A stretch of 64,000 bases of DNA, taken from contig NC_080698.1 in the NCBI RefSeq assembly GCF_030445035.2, forward strand, positions 6,744,038-6,808,037. The letters run 5' to 3'. Positions 9,870 through 20,900 of this stretch are shown piece by piece. Source of the DNA: Dasypus novemcinctus (Eukaryota > Chordata > Mammalia > Cingulata > Dasypodidae). Numbering within the stretch: position 1 is the first letter of the stretch; each line of letters opens with the position of its first letter. The position numbers were made by a program, and so were the translations under genes. Under the pieces are notes generated by a model. That model was not told the origin of the DNA. It saw only the letters and a program-made list of their open reading frames with translations, and searched no databases.

Positions 9870-11330
9870 TGCTCTATTGGGCTTTCCGTCACAGGCTGGT
9901 TTCATAAATGAAGCTCTCAGGAATGCAACAAAGCTTGACTCCAAACAAGGTGACACTCAGGCTGGTGGGCCTTAGGGAAGAGGCTCATGGGAAGCCCCTT
10001 AAGAGGGTACCTGGTATTGACCAGAAGACGTAATGTAGGCAGGGTTGGGAAAAGGAACCAGATGTAGAAAAAAGGCCAAAAGATGGTCTTCTGTCCACTC
10101 ACTCAACCCACCACAAACGTTGTCAGGCACTGAGGGAGGGTCTAGAAACTTGTGACACTGGGTTTGTGCACTCCAGGAACCTTTGCTCCTGCTGGGGCCA
10201 TCTGAGGCAGCCGGGGCTCAGAGCCAGGCTCCCATTCAGAGGCCCGTGAGATTCTCTTCTTCCTGATTTTGTCCAAGGTTGACACTGAGATGGAAATGTT
10301 GTGCACAGGATCTTCTCCAGAAATGGTGCAGCTTTTTACATTCCAAGAGTGGCAGGAGAGCTGTGCTCTGCGTCCAAAGCACCTTATCAGGACGAGGCAG
10401 GACCCAGCTTCCGAGTCCCCATTGACTTTGAACAGTGGTTTCAGTGACTGGTGCGAGGGGCAGGGCAGGAGGTTGTGGCTGCAAAGGGTTGTGGTCAGAG
10501 AATGTCATGTAGAGCTCTTGGGCTGCTCCTTTTCAGAAGGCTCAGCCCCGCTTCCTCTCGGACAGGCTACTCCTCTATCTTCCCATTCACACCTCTCTTC
10601 TTTGGTACCTCTTCCCCTGGATTCCCAAGGAACTAGATTAGGGGAAGACTCTTGATTAAAGGTTGCCCTGGGAGTAGTCTATTGGGGATGCCAAACTATT
10701 GCTAGAAATGTAAAGAGGTGGATACAACTGTATTTGATAGAATGGTCCCAGGGAAATGAGTGTATGTGTGGAGAGAAATACTCAGATGAACATCTTGAGG
10801 TGAGAAGGAATGGGGTGGGTTGAAGAGATGGTGGGATGGGTCTCTCAAGGGGCATGATCTGGGGTGATGAGCAGCCCCCCCAATCCTGCCTTCTTGGAAG
10901 GGTGGGCTCAGGAGCCAGAGTGCTTGGGTTTGACCAAGTAGATATAAGAGCCTTTCTGCTTCCTTGGCTCAGTTGGCCCTTTGAATAAATGTTGGATGTA
11001 TAGTTTAATAATGTTAGCTTAAAGGGATACCAGATGATTAGCCTGACCAGAGGCCCATAGGCCGAGCTCATGATCTTCTTCCATTTGCTGTTCCTTCCGT
11101 CAGTGGTGATTGATGGCCCCACCTATTGGTTACCAGGTGGTGAGAGCGCTATCTCTTTACTAGCCCTCTCCAGCAGGTGCTGCTGCCTTCATTCTTAGAG
11201 CCAGACCCCTGCTCTTCCCTGGTCAGTCAAACTCCTCCAGGGATGGCCACCCAATGGCAAAGAGATCTTTGAAGTTGCAGCTGCAACTGAAGGGAAGATG
11301 CCTTATAAGCCGTCTAGACCCCGACTGGGG
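9870..11330. other. Probable XCR1 3'UTR or flank, no other gene
   Basis: The sequence is unique or too diverged to name. If the distal polyadenylation signal at 9568 is used, all of this is XCR1 3' untranslated sequence. The open frames here are short and lack family features. Confidence 0.4.
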
Positions 11331-11334
11331 GAAA

Positions 11335-11435
11335 TATTAGTAGCTATTTTATTCAACGAGCACCTGTTTAGTGCCTACTGTGTGCTGAGCCCTGTGCAAG
11401 AGACTCTGGAGGACTCCGGAATCCCCATTTTCAAG
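11335..11435 (+). repeat. L2 3' end fragment
   Basis: TTTTATTCAACGAGCACCTG and GTGCCTACTGTGTGCTGAGC follow the L2 'tatttattgagcacctactatgtgcca' end. Confidence 0.75.
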
Positions 11436-11545
11436 CAGGGGTTCCTAACTGGCATGCATGTGGAATCACCTGGGGAGCTTTTCCAAAGCCCCCACTCCAC
11501 AGGTGAATCGGACTCACAGGCTGGGCCCAGGCCTGGGTGGTGCGA
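11436..11545 (+). repeat. MER5-like DNA transposon fragment
   Basis: GGAATCACCTGGGGAGCTTT is the MER5 terminal core, preceded by GGGGTTCCTAACTGGCATGC. Confidence 0.7.
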
Positions 11546-11799
11546 CAAAGTTTCCAGGGTGGCTTTTAGCTGTGCCCTTGGGTATAGCCCTTTGGGGCAA
11601 TGTAAGAGGCGCACACGTGTACCTTCAGCTAGGCAGGGAGCTCGAGTGGAGCCATGGCCCCAGGGTGTAGGCAAGGGGAGAACAGCTCTCCATAGAGAAG
11701 CAATCCGGGGCAAAGAAGGGAAAATGAGTCCCGTGGCAAGGCTCCCCCAAAGCACAAATCCGAAGGATAATGACAGCTGTCATCCTTTGTTCTCACTCA

Positions 11800-12790
11800 G
11801 CCCATGAGGCAGAACAACAGAGCCCATACCTGGCCAGGAACGAGACCTGGTCCTGTCCTCAAGGAGTGTGCTGCCTGATGGCGCAGAGGGATAAGGTATG
11901 CGGGTGACAAATACTTTTAGAGGGGACAAGCAGAGGGCCACGGCAAGTCAAAGAAAGTGGCCTTCTGACTTGCAGAGTGGGGAGAGCTTCCTGGAGAACC
12001 TCACCTTTCGGCTTGTAGGCTGGGGAGGGGGGTCAAGTGTTCGGGCCCAGGTGACAGCATGGCAAAGGCTCAGAGGCAGGAGTTTGGGGAGAGGAGAGTC
12101 TGGAAAAGGGCCGATGGTCCTTTCTTGGTGGTTGGATGCCAAGCGGCTTGTGGAGGGGAAGCTTGGGCAGAATAAGATGGGAAAGGTCAGCTGGTACCAG
12201 CTTGAGGAGGCCTCGAACACCTTGCTAAGACGCTTGCACCTTAGGTATACACAATCAGGAGCCCCTGAAGGTTTTGAAACCCCCTGGTGCCAGTGCGGAG
12301 GACGGCCTGGTACAGAGGGGGGCAGCAGGGAGGCTCTGAGGAAGTGAAGCCCCATTTCAGAGATGAAGCTGTGGGAACGGAATGGCAAGAACAACCCTGA
12401 GATACACAGGGGAGGTGCAGGCACTAGCACTTGGCCACGGAGTGGAGGTGGGAAACGGCAGTGTGGGAACCTGGGCGGGTGCTGGTGCCAACACCCCGCA
12501 GGAGGGGACTTTAAGTGGGAAGTGGTGAAAGTGAAGTATCAGTTCAGCAGCCTCTGGGAAAGGACAAGGTGTGGAGTCCTCAACCCCGATGGCTTCACCA
12601 AAGTGGGTGTTTTCAAATCTGGGCTTTCAGAGCTGGCGGGTGGGGACTGTGTCCCATTCATTTTTGTATCCTTTAAATAAATGCTTGGTGCAGAGGGTAG
12701 CGATTATATTCAATCATTCAATAAGATGTTTTCTGAAAAAATATTCATGTGTCCATTCATGTGCTAGGAAATGGAGCTATGGTAGAGAAA
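11800..12790 (+). repeat. Scattered L2 remnants
   Basis: Pieces around 11815-12010 (a 'ctggtcctgtcctcaaggagt' block, then a 'gagagcttcctggagaa' block) and 12650-12785 (TAAATAAATGCTTGGTGCAG, then ATTCATGTGCTAGGAAATGG) look like decayed L2 3' ends. The intervening GC-rich part is not assigned. Confidence 0.5.
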
Positions 12791-13380
12791 CCCCTCTCCA
12801 GTCTAGTTGAGGGCTTTTGGAATCCAGGTCTCATCGTGACTGAGGTTCTTTGAGGGTGTGGGTCCTTCTGCCCTGTGGACAGTCTCATCCAACAGACTCT
12901 GTATTCTGAAGAGTACAGAGCCAACCCCTCCAAAGTCCCTGAGTCAGCTGGGACAACCCTACAGTCAAGCAGAGGCGAGACCATCTTGCTAATAAATTGC
13001 ATCAGCACAATTATCACACACACTGAGCTTCAGCCTCTCATAGAGTCTTGAAGGATGTTCCTTTCTGGGACTTCTTTCCTATTTTAGAACCTTTTGCATC
13101 AAGCATTGATAAGAAATCCATATGGAAATGAATAGACATAAGAAGGAATTAATGATGAACTCAGAATCCTAAAATTCCCAGGTGGAAAGCCACTTTTTCT
13201 CAAAGAAGGGGGCATTTGTGCCCACACAGGACCCACTGGTGTCATGTATTTCTTTCACTCCCACTCCTGCTACAGTAGCATCCCCGCTGCTGTGTCCTTC
13301 TGCAATGCTCCTTCCTGGCGCACTGCTCACTCTCACTGCAGCTCCCCTGTCCACCTCTGCCTGCACTACCAAGCTCCCCT

Positions 13381-14382
13381 TCAATAGAAAGAGGCACCCT
13401 CACAGGTGAAGGCACCTGGGGAGTGGGGCAGTGAGGGAGGGCTGGGCTCCTGCTGCCCGCAGAGCCAAAACCGCCGGAGCAAAGTCTTGAGGTGTCTCCG
13501 GAACTTGACCCCCACAAAGACATAGAGCACGGGGTTGAAGCAGCAGTGGGAGAAGGCGACCTCGCGGCAGATGTGCACGGCGTACTCCAGCTGCTCGTTC
13601 ACCTCGCAGCTCTGGATGACCCGGAGTCGCAGCAGGGTCTGCAGGAACAGGATGAGGTTGTAGGGAGCCCAGCTGAGGAAGTAGGCCACCACGATGGTGA
13701 AGATGAGCCGCACAGTCCGGTTGCGCCGTTTGGACCTCGAGCGGAACAGGGTCCTGAGAATCTCGATGTAGCAGAACAGGATGATCCCCATGGAGAGCAG
13801 GAAGAAGAGGTTGTGCTGATAGACCGAAGCCAGGAACCACTTGCTTTCGGAATAATCACAGTGTTCCAGCAACACCTCGTGGAAGATGGTGTCGGGGATG
13901 GAGGACAGGATGCTCACGGCCCACACAGCTGTGGTCACCAGCAGGCGGCAGCGGAGGGTGTGGACGCGCAGCGTCGAGAGGGGCCGCACCACAGACAGGT
14001 AGCGGTGGATGGTCATGATGGTCAGGAAGATGATGCTGCTGTAGAGGCTGATGGAGAAGAGCATGTTGAGGAGCTTGCAGAGGAAGCTTCCCAGCACCCA
14101 GCCCCAGTGGTAGGCAGAGATCCAAAAGGGCAGCAGGCAGGAGAACACCAGGTCTGAGAAGCACAGGTTGAGGATGAAGATGTTGGTGAGGGACTCCAGG
14201 CTCTCGTACTTCACTAGGACCCACAGCACCAAGCTGTTGCCCCCGAGGCTGAGGAGGAACACCAGGCAGTACAGGATGGTGGTGGTGAGGGTGGCAAAGA
14301 CAAAGGTCTGGCTCTCGCACGGAGTGCTGCCATAATCATAATCGAAGGAGGTGGTAGGCAGGCTGATGCTTGAGGACTCCAT
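13381..14382 (-). CDS. XCR1: XC chemokine receptor 1 (XCR1), intact
   Basis: XCR1 is a seven-helix, G-protein-coupled plasma-membrane receptor for XCL1. In other mammals it marks cross-presenting cDC1 dendritic cells and guides them to NK and CD8 T cells. The frame is 333 residues, the usual family length, with one coding exon. I recognise it across its length, including the C-terminal SPGAFTCEGASFY. Visible features are acidic, tyrosine-rich DYDY (residues 14-17, possible tyrosine sulfation), N49, D77 of helix 2, HRYLSVV at 126-132 in place of the common DRY box (normal for XCR1), SWAPY at 237-241 in helix 6, and NPVLY at 283-287 in helix 7. C102 and C175 can form the ECL1-ECL2 disulfide, and C22 and C259 the second bridge. 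No extracellular N-glycosylation sequon is seen in the N-terminal tail. The chosen start (CAAGATGG) has A at -3 and G at +4 and aligns with the family start. No stop, frameshift or repeat interrupts the gene. Confidence 0.97.
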   Translation of the reverse strand: MESSSISLPTTSFDYDYGSTPCESQTFVFATLTTTILYCLVFLLSLGGNSLVLWVLVKYESLESLTNIFILNLCFSDLVFSCLLPFWISAYHWGWVLGSFLCKLLNMLFSISLYSSIIFLTIMTIHRYLSVVRPLSTLRVHTLRCRLLVTTAVWAVSILSSIPDTIFHEVLLEHCDYSESKWFLASVYQHNLFFLLSMGIILFCYIEILRTLFRSRSKRRNRTVRLIFTIVVAYFLSWAPYNLILFLQTLLRLRVIQSCEVNEQLEYAVHICREVAFSHCCFNPVLYVFVGVKFRRHLKTLLRRFWLCGQQEPSPPSLPHSPGAFTCEGASFY

Positions 14383-14413
14383 CTTGACCAGATGGCGGGG
14401 GCCTTGAGAGCAT
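14336..14413 (-). other. Short upstream ORF overlapping the XCR1 start
   Basis: An ATG at 14413-14411 opens a 25-codon frame that runs past the XCR1 start in the +1 register and stops at TGA (14338-14336). The upstream ATG has a T at -3 if the intronic base counts, so its context depends on the leader exon. If translated it would reduce XCR1 initiation. Being the first bases after the predicted splice site, it is present in any transcript using that site. Confidence 0.4.
14383..14413 (-). other. XCR1: XCR1 5'UTR segment and predicted 3' splice site
   Basis: On the minus strand a pyrimidine-rich stretch, CCGCCTGCTCTCATTTCAG, ends at 14414, 32 bases before the start codon. XCR1 in other mammals has a noncoding leader exon and a single coding exon, so this is the likely acceptor. 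The coding exon would then begin at 14413. Confidence 0.6.
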
Positions 14414-14579
14414 CTGAAATGAGAGCAGGCGGGGAGTTTAAAGCCCTGTGATTAGGCTGGAGGCCAACAGGGCCCATACTACAAGAGCGTGGGGTCCGCG
14501 GACCAGCTGCCAGTTGGTGATTGTCGGCAACGAGATGAGGAACTTGTGCCAGAGCATAAAGTCACTAAGCATACCTGTT

Positions 14580-14665
14580 TTTTCTATCTTTTTAAAAAAT
14601 TCTTTTTTATTTTTATTATAATTATTTTTTAGCATACATGTTTTGTTTTTTTTTCATAGCAAGAC
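14580..14665. repeat. T-rich low-complexity segment
   Basis: Mostly T and A with two long T runs. It may be the remnant of an antisense retroposon tail, but no body is attached. Confidence 0.4.
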
Positions 14666-14734
14666 TTTCTTGATGAAGGAAGCAATGCATTGATTTACAT
14701 TCTGTCACCAGCCCCTTCTCTCGCTGCACACTGG

Positions 14735-14910
14735 CACTTGAACCGCACTAGGCTAGACCAGTCTCCCAGTAGGTGGAAGAGGAAGAGCAGTGGAACTGGA
14801 TCCAAAGGTGTGAAATCAAGTCTGCTCCCCATTTACTGTGCTCTTGGGCAAGCCATTGAACCTTTGGAATCTTAGTTGCTCACTTATAAAATAAGGTGAA
14901 TGATCCCAGA
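14735..14910 (+). repeat. MIR SINE
   Basis: GCTCTTGGGCAAGCCATTGA and CTCACTTATAAAATAAGGTG match the MIR core order, preceded by a diverged tRNA-like head. Confidence 0.75.
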
Positions 14911-15205
14911 GTCATTCCTTCATATGTTTAGCAAGTATCTAGTGAACATTTACTCTGCCAGGCACTGTTTTAGGCACTGAGGAAGCCAGCATGAAAGAGC
15001 CAGACAAGGTTCCCATAAGAACAGAGCTTAAGTGTCACTGGCGGTGGGAGAGGCCAAACAAGAAGCAAATACCTGAGTAAAAGAAATTCAAGCAGTGAAA
15101 AGTAAAGCAAAGGAATATGGTGGAAAATGACTGGGGTAGAACTATGTTGGGCAGGGAAGGCCTCTCTGAGAAAGGACACTGAGGTAAGGTCTAAATGATG
15201 AGAAA
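14911..15205 (+). repeat. L2 3' end fragment
   Basis: The stretch reads TTTACTCTGCCAGGCACTGT, then a 'ttaggcactgaggaagccagcatg' block, and later GGGAAGGCCTCTCTGAGAAA with GGACACTGAGGTAAGG. This is the standard L2 3' order. Confidence 0.8.
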
Positions 15206-15208
15206 GAC

Positions 15209-15286
15209 CTCTCCTCCCCTCCCCTCCCCTCCTTCCCCTCCTCTCCTCTCCCCTCCCCTCCCCTCCCCTCCTCTCCCCTCCTCCCA
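15209..15286 (+). repeat. (CCCCT)n / CT-rich microsatellite
   Basis: Nearly pure C/T built on CCCCT with occasional CTCTC and TTCC variants. It lies between the L2 end and the L1ME fragment. Confidence 0.95.
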
Positions 15287-15289
15287 ATG

Positions 15290-16135
15290 AAGGCAAAACA
15301 AAGACATTTTCAGATGAAAGAAAATGAAGAGAATTCATCACCAGCTGTGCACCGTAAGAGAGCCTAAAAGAAGTATGGCTAAAGGGAAATAATAACAGAT
15401 GGAAATACAGATCTTCAAGAAGGAAAAAACCTCAAGAAATGTAAATAAGGAGATACATACAAAAGATTGTTAATTTAAATTTCTTTAGCAAAAAATGATT
15501 GTACAAAGCAAAATTTATAACATATTGTGCAATTTATATGTAAATATAATACATGTACTATAATACATATTACATATGTAAATATAATACATGTACCAAC
15601 TATAGCGTAAAGTACTGGGGGTGGTAAACTGACCAATATGGTTGCACAATTTCCATATATATTATGTGGAACAATGCAGTATTTACTCTAACTAGACAGC
15701 AAAAGTTTAACATGTACTATGAGCCGTAGAACAAGAACTAAAAGATAATACAAAAAGATATAGCTAAAAAGTCAATGGATAATTAAAATGGAATTCTAAA
15801 AACTATTTAAATAGTCAAAAAGAAGGAAGGAAAAGAGGAAATTTTTTAAAAGGTGACAAACCAAGAACAAACGGTAAAATAGTACACCTTAATCCAATCT
15901 TGTGGATAGTTACATCAAATGTAATTGGAAGGCAGAAATTGTCAGAATGGATTAACAAAGTACGCTGTCTATGTGAGACATATTTTAAAGTATAAAAACA
16001 ACATGAAAGTAGATGAATGGAAACCCTAATAAAGAAGGTCATTATATAATGATAAAGGGGTCAATTCATCAAGAGGACATGGCAACCATAAATCTAAATG
16101 CACATTATAACAGAGTTTCAAAATACATGAAGCAA
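15290..16135 (+). mobile_element. Old L1 (L1ME/HAL1-type), ORF1 end to ORF2 start
   Basis: From CATTTTCAGATGAAAGAAAA onward the sequence follows the end of an old L1 ORF1, the inter-ORF region and the start of ORF2 (GGCAACCATAAATCTAAATG; AAAATACATGAAGCAAAAAA). It is strongly decayed and has no open frame of note. The element continues at 16366, 16974, 17651 and 21314 between later insertions. Confidence 0.7.
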
Positions 16136-16149
16136 AAAAGTAAAATGAA

Positions 16150-16260
16150 ATAGAAGGGGAGTGGGTGTAGCTCAGTGATTGAGTGCCTGCTTCCCATATA
16201 TGAGGTCCCAGGTTCAATCCCCTGGTACCTCCTACAAACAAAATTAAATTAAAATATAAG
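16150..16260 (+). mobile_element. Short tRNA-head SINE
   Basis: A box TGTAGCTCAGTGATTGAGTG, B box AGGTTCAATCC, then an A-rich tail. ATACATGAAG occurs before it (16123), after it (16261) and after the next SINE (16356). Confidence 0.85.
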
Positions 16261-16270
16261 ATACATGAAG

Positions 16271-16355
16271 CAGGGAGTGGATGTAACTCAGTAGTTTGAG
16301 AATTTGCTTCACAGGTATGAGGGCCTGGGTTCAATCCTTGATACCTCCTAAAAAA
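16271..16355 (+). mobile_element. Short tRNA-head SINE, second of a pair
   Basis: Head reads ATGTAACTCAGTAGTTTGAG, B box GGGTTCAATCC, and the tail is A6. It lies directly behind the first SINE and is followed by the shared target sequence. Confidence 0.85.
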
Positions 16356-16365
16356 ATACATGAAG

Positions 16366-16515
16366 TAAAAACTAACAAAATTAAAAGAACAAGAAACATA
16401 CGCTCTATCATAATTGGAGACTCTAATACCTTTCTCTCAGTAATTAATAGCTAAATTAAATAATTAAACCAGTTAAGTCATAGAAGATCTGAACACTTTA
16501 AACCAACAACTTCAT
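16366..16515 (+). mobile_element. Old L1 ORF2 segment (endonuclease region)
   Basis: Continues the L1ME copy (ATAATTGGAGACTCTAATAC; CTCTCAGTAATTAATAGCTA), which is the endonuclease-domain part of ORF2 in this family. Confidence 0.7.
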
Positions 16516-16528
16516 CTGATTGACATTT

Positions 16529-16960
16529 ATTTATTTATTAAAGATTTATTTATTTATTTATTCCCCCCCTGCTCTCTGTGTCCATTTGCTGTGTGTTCTT
16601 CTGTGCCTGCTTGTCTTCTCTTTAGGCAGCACTGGGAACCAATCCTGGGACCTTCCGGAGTGGAAGAGAGGTGTTCAATCTCTTGCACCATCTCAGCTCC
16701 CTACTCTGCTGTGTCTCTTATTGTCCCTTCCTGTGTCTTTTTTTGTTGTTGTCATCTTGCTGTGCCAGCTCTCTGTGTGGGCAAGCTCACTGTGCAGGCC
16801 AGCACTTCTGCTCTGGCCAGCACTCTGCATGGGCCGGCTTTCCACTTGGGCCAGCTCTCTGTGCAGGCCAGCTTGCCTTCACCAGGAGGCCTTGGGAATT
16901 GAACCCTGGACCTCCCATATGGTAGATGGGAGCCCAATCACTTGAGCCACATCTGCTTTC
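16529..16960 (-). mobile_element. Xenarthran SINE in antisense
   Basis: Begins with the reverse tail (TTATTTATTAAAGATTTATT), passes through the body, and ends with a reverse B box (GGGAATTGAACCC) and head (CTTGAGCCACATCTGC). A target duplication, CTGATTGACATTT (16516-16528) and CTGACTGGCATTT (16961-16973), brackets it within the L1 ORF2. Confidence 0.9.
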
Positions 16961-16973
16961 CTGACTGGCATTT

Positions 16974-17186
16974 ACAGAACACCACATCCAAACACTGTAG
17001 AATACATAATGTCCTTTTCAAGCGCACATAGGGCATTTACCAGATAGACCATATTCTGGATCATAAGATAAGCCAAAATAGAATTAAGTTATGAATCATT
17101 AACAATAAGATATGTGGAAGAACTCCAATGATTTGTAAATAAAACAACATATTTTAAAATAATTTGAGTTAAAAAAGAATCACAGG
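16974..17186 (+). mobile_element. Old L1 ORF2 segment
   Basis: Continues directly from the sequence broken by the SINE at 16529 (TTCAAGCGCACATAGGGCAT; GACCATATTCTGGATCATAA). Confidence 0.7.
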
Positions 17187-17552
17187 GGGGAAGTAGCTGT
17201 GGCTCAATCAGTTCGGCTCCCGTCTACCATATGGGAGGACCTGGGTTCACGTCCCGGGGCCTCCTTGTGAAGGCAGGCTCACCCACACGCTGTGGAGAGC
17301 TACCCGGCCCACAAGTGCTGTGGAGAGCCGACTCAGCAAGGTGACACAACAAAAAAGGGAGAAAAGCAAAAACACAGAAGAATGCAGCAAATGGACACAG
17401 AGCGCAGATAGCAAGCAAGCCACAAGGGGGGGGGAGGGCAGAAATAAAATAAATAAATACAGATACAGAAGAATGCACAGTAAATGGACACAGAGAGCAG
17501 ACAGCACGCAAAAAGCCATGGGGGGGGGGAGGTGGGAGAATATAAAAAAAAG
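17187..17552 (+). mobile_element. Xenarthran SINE with duplicated tail segment
   Basis: The tRNA-like head (GTGGCTCAATCAGTTCGG; B box GGTTCACGTCCC) is followed by two similar tail segments, each with 'cagtaaatggacacagag(a)gc' and a G9 run (near 17425 and 17520). AGAATCACAGG flanks it at 17176-17186 and 17553-17563. Confidence 0.85.
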
Positions 17553-17563
17553 AGAATCACAGG

Positions 17564-17650
17564 GGAGCAGATGTCGCTCCAGTGATTGAGCACCTGCTTC
17601 CATGTACGAGGTCCCCCTTTCATTCCCTGCTACTTCCTTATAAAAAAAAA
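17564..17650 (+). mobile_element. Short tRNA-head SINE, second of a pair
   Basis: Head GAGCAGATGTCGCTCCAGTG, degenerate B box, A10 tail. A third copy of the target sequence (AATTCACAGG, 17651-17660) follows. Confidence 0.8.
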
Positions 17651-17967
17651 AATTCACAGGACAAATGATAAAACCGAATAATAACAAAAACAGAACATAT
17701 AAAAATTCATGTAATGTAACTAAAGCAGTAGTTGGAGAGAAATCCATGACTTTGAATGTTTATATTAGAAAAAAGAAAAAGCTAAAACCAGTTACATAAA
17801 GTGAATGTCTTAAGAAACTAGGAAGAGAAGAGCTAATTAAACCCAAAGACAGCAGAAAGAATGAAATCATAAGGATAAAAGCAGAAATCAACAAAGTAGG
17901 AAAGAAGCAAGAGAGAAAAGGAACAATCCTCCAAGTTGGTTTCTTGGAAATATAAAAGGAAAATGGT
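17651..17967 (+). mobile_element. Old L1 ORF2 segment
   Basis: Resumes the L1ME copy (CTAAAGCAGTAGTTGGAGAG; AGAAGAGCTAATTAAACCCA) up to the target duplication at 17968. Confidence 0.75.
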
Positions 17968-17981
17968 AAAACCCTGGCTAG

Positions 17982-20900
17982 GAGCGACGACATCGACATG
18001 GCAGCATGAGATCCCCTGAGCAAAGCTCCCCAGACTTTCAGCGCATCAAAGGACAAATTCTGCTTGCTTGGAACTCTGGAGGATGGTGGAGACTGGAGAA
18101 GGACTCCACAATCACTGAATCAAAGAGAAAGGAAAACGCCAGGTAGGGCATTTCTGTTCTGGACCTGCCGGGCCATTCCCTTCTACCCTTGCCCAAGGCG
18201 GGCGCAGCTTGGGAGTTGCCCAGAGGCACCTGCACAGACCCATAAACACGGACCATAGAGCCTCTCGCTGTAGCGAGTGAGAATCCCACCACACTCATGC
18301 ACAGGGACCCAACACCGCAGAGACCAGGTGGAGCACAAGCCGCTGCCTGAAAACGGGTACCCAGGCGGGAAAGGAGAAGAGAGGCCGCCGGGGGCCGAGG
18401 CATGTGCTCGCTCAGCTCAATCCTGTTTCTGTTGGCTGGACCACCTACATGCGAAAGGACTTTTCTGGAGTGACCCACCTTTCTGGATTCTCCCCAGGGC
18501 GGGATACCCTCATGGGGAAGAAACTGGAAGCAGAAAAGCCTCCCTGTGAACAAATTTAAAAAGGGGGTTTAAATGCAACTGTTATAAGACACAAGGGTCC
18601 CAGAACTGAAAAGTGTAAGGAAAACGGGGCCCTGAGTGAGGGAGAGAATTATACACCATGATCAAATGGATTTTATCCCAGGTATGCAAAAGTTGTTTGA
18701 CATAAGAATCTCAATTAATGTAATACACCAAATTAGCAGGATAAAGGAAAAACAAAACAAAATACATGATCATCTAAATTGATGCAGAAAAGGCATTTGA
18801 CAAAAACCAGCACTGCTTCTTGATACAAACCATTAGAAAACTAGGAACAGAAGGAAATCTCCTCAACATGGTACATATATCAAAAACCCATAGCTAGCAT
18901 CATTCCTAAAAATGAAAGAATGAAAACTTTCCCGCTAAGATGGGGAACAAGGCAAGGATGCCCATTGTCATCACTGATATTTTACTGGAAGTTCTATCCA
19001 GAGCAATTAGGCAAGAAAAAGAAATAAAAGGTATCCATATTGGAAAGGAAGATGTAAAACTTTCATTATTTGCAGATAACATGATCCTATAAACAAAAAG
19101 TTCTGAAAAATCTACAACAGAGTTATCGGAACAAATAAATGGTTTTAGCAAAGTGGCAGGGTACAAGATCAATACACAAAAATCAGTAGTGTTTCTGTAA
19201 ACTAGTAATGAACAATCTGAAGGGGAAACCAAGAAAAAAACTCCATTTACAATAGCCACTAATAGGAAAGGGGACTGCTCAATGGATAGAGCATCCGTCT
19301 ACCACAGGGGAGGTCCAAGGTTCAAACCCAGGGCCTCCTTGACCCTTGTGGTGAGCTGGTCCATGCACAGCGCTGATGCATGCAAGGAGTGCCGTGCCAC
19401 ACAGGGGTGTCCCCTGTGTAGGGGAGCCCCATGCGCAAGGAGTGCACCCAGCAAGGAGAGCCGCCCTGTGCAAAGAAAGTGCAGCCTGCCCAGGAGTGGC
19501 ACCACACACATGGAGAACTGATGCAGCAAGATGACACAACAAAAAGAGATACAGATTCCCGTTGCCGCTGACAAAAATAGAAGTAGACACAGAAGAACAC
19601 ACAGTGAATGGACACAGAGAACAAACAACTGGCGGGGAGGGGAGGGAAGGAGAAGGGGCCAGTAATAAATAAAAATAAATCTTAAAAAATAAAAATAAAA
19701 AACCCCCAACACAATAGCAACTAATAGAATCAAATATCTAGGAATAAATTTAACCAATGATGTAAATGACTTACACATGGAAAACTACAAAACTTTGCTA
19801 AAAAAAATACAATAAAATCTAAATAAATGGAAGGAAATTCCATGCTCAGGTATTAGAAGACTAAGTATTGTTAAGAAGCCAAATTCTACCCCAGACCATT
19901 AACAGATTCAATGCAATCCCAATCAAAATTCCAACACCCTACTTTTCAGAAATGGAAAAGCCCATCATCAAATTTATTTGGAAGAGTAAGGGGTCTTGAG
20001 TAGCCAAAAACATCTTGAAAAAGAAGAATGAAGTTGGAGGACTCACTTCCTAACTTTAAAACATATTACAAAACGACAGTGTTCAAAACAGCATGGTGCT
20101 GGCACAAGAAGAGATATATTGACCAATGGAGTTGAATTTAGAATTCAGAAATTGTCTCTTACATCTAAAACCAATTTATTTTTGACTAGGCTGCAAGTCC
20201 ACTCAATTGGGAAAGAATAGTCTCTTCAACGAATGGTGCCGGGAGAATTAGATATCCATATGCAAAAGAATAAAAGAGAACCCCTACCTCATACAATATA
20301 CAAAAATTAACTCAAAATTGATCAAAGATATGAATATAGAAACCAGGACTACAAAATGCCTAGACGAAAATCTAAGTAAGCATCTTCAGGAACTTGTGTT
20401 AGGCAATGGTTTCTTAGACTTTAAACCCAATGCACAAGCAACAAAAGAAAAAATGGATAAATGGGATCACCTCAAAATTAAAAACTTTTGTGCATCCAAA
20501 GACTCTGTCACAAAAGTGGAAAGACAACCTACTCAGTGGGAGAAAATATTTGGAAACTACATATCCGATAAGGCTTTAATAACCAGAATATGTAAAGAAA
20601 CCCTACAACTCAATAACAAAAAGACAACCCAATTTAAAAATGGGGCAAAAAACTTGAGTAGACGTTTCTCTAAAGAGGATATACAAATGACTAACATAGG
20701 AATGTGTGACTCAGTAAACCCTATTGTAGATGATGGGCTATAGATACTAATACAAGTATAAGAATGTTCTTTCATGAATTGTAACAAATATACAACACTA
20801 ATACAAGGTGTTAATAATAGGATGGTATATGGGAAAAATACATAATGTGAAATATAGGCAATAGTTAATAGTACTATTTTAATGATCTTTCATGAATGAT

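Noticed and set aside
13492..14157. 221-codon plus-strand frame
   Set aside because: It is the antisense shadow of XCR1. The minus-strand frame is a recognisable receptor over its full length, and the plus frame has no family features.
16158..16230. tRNA gene
   Set aside because: A and B boxes are present, but the sequence continues into a SINE tail and the acceptor and anticodon arms do not fold properly; the same head recurs throughout the window.
20318..20743. 141-codon plus-strand frame as a gene
   Set aside because: It is L1 ORF2 C-terminal sequence inside the rearranged L1 insertion.
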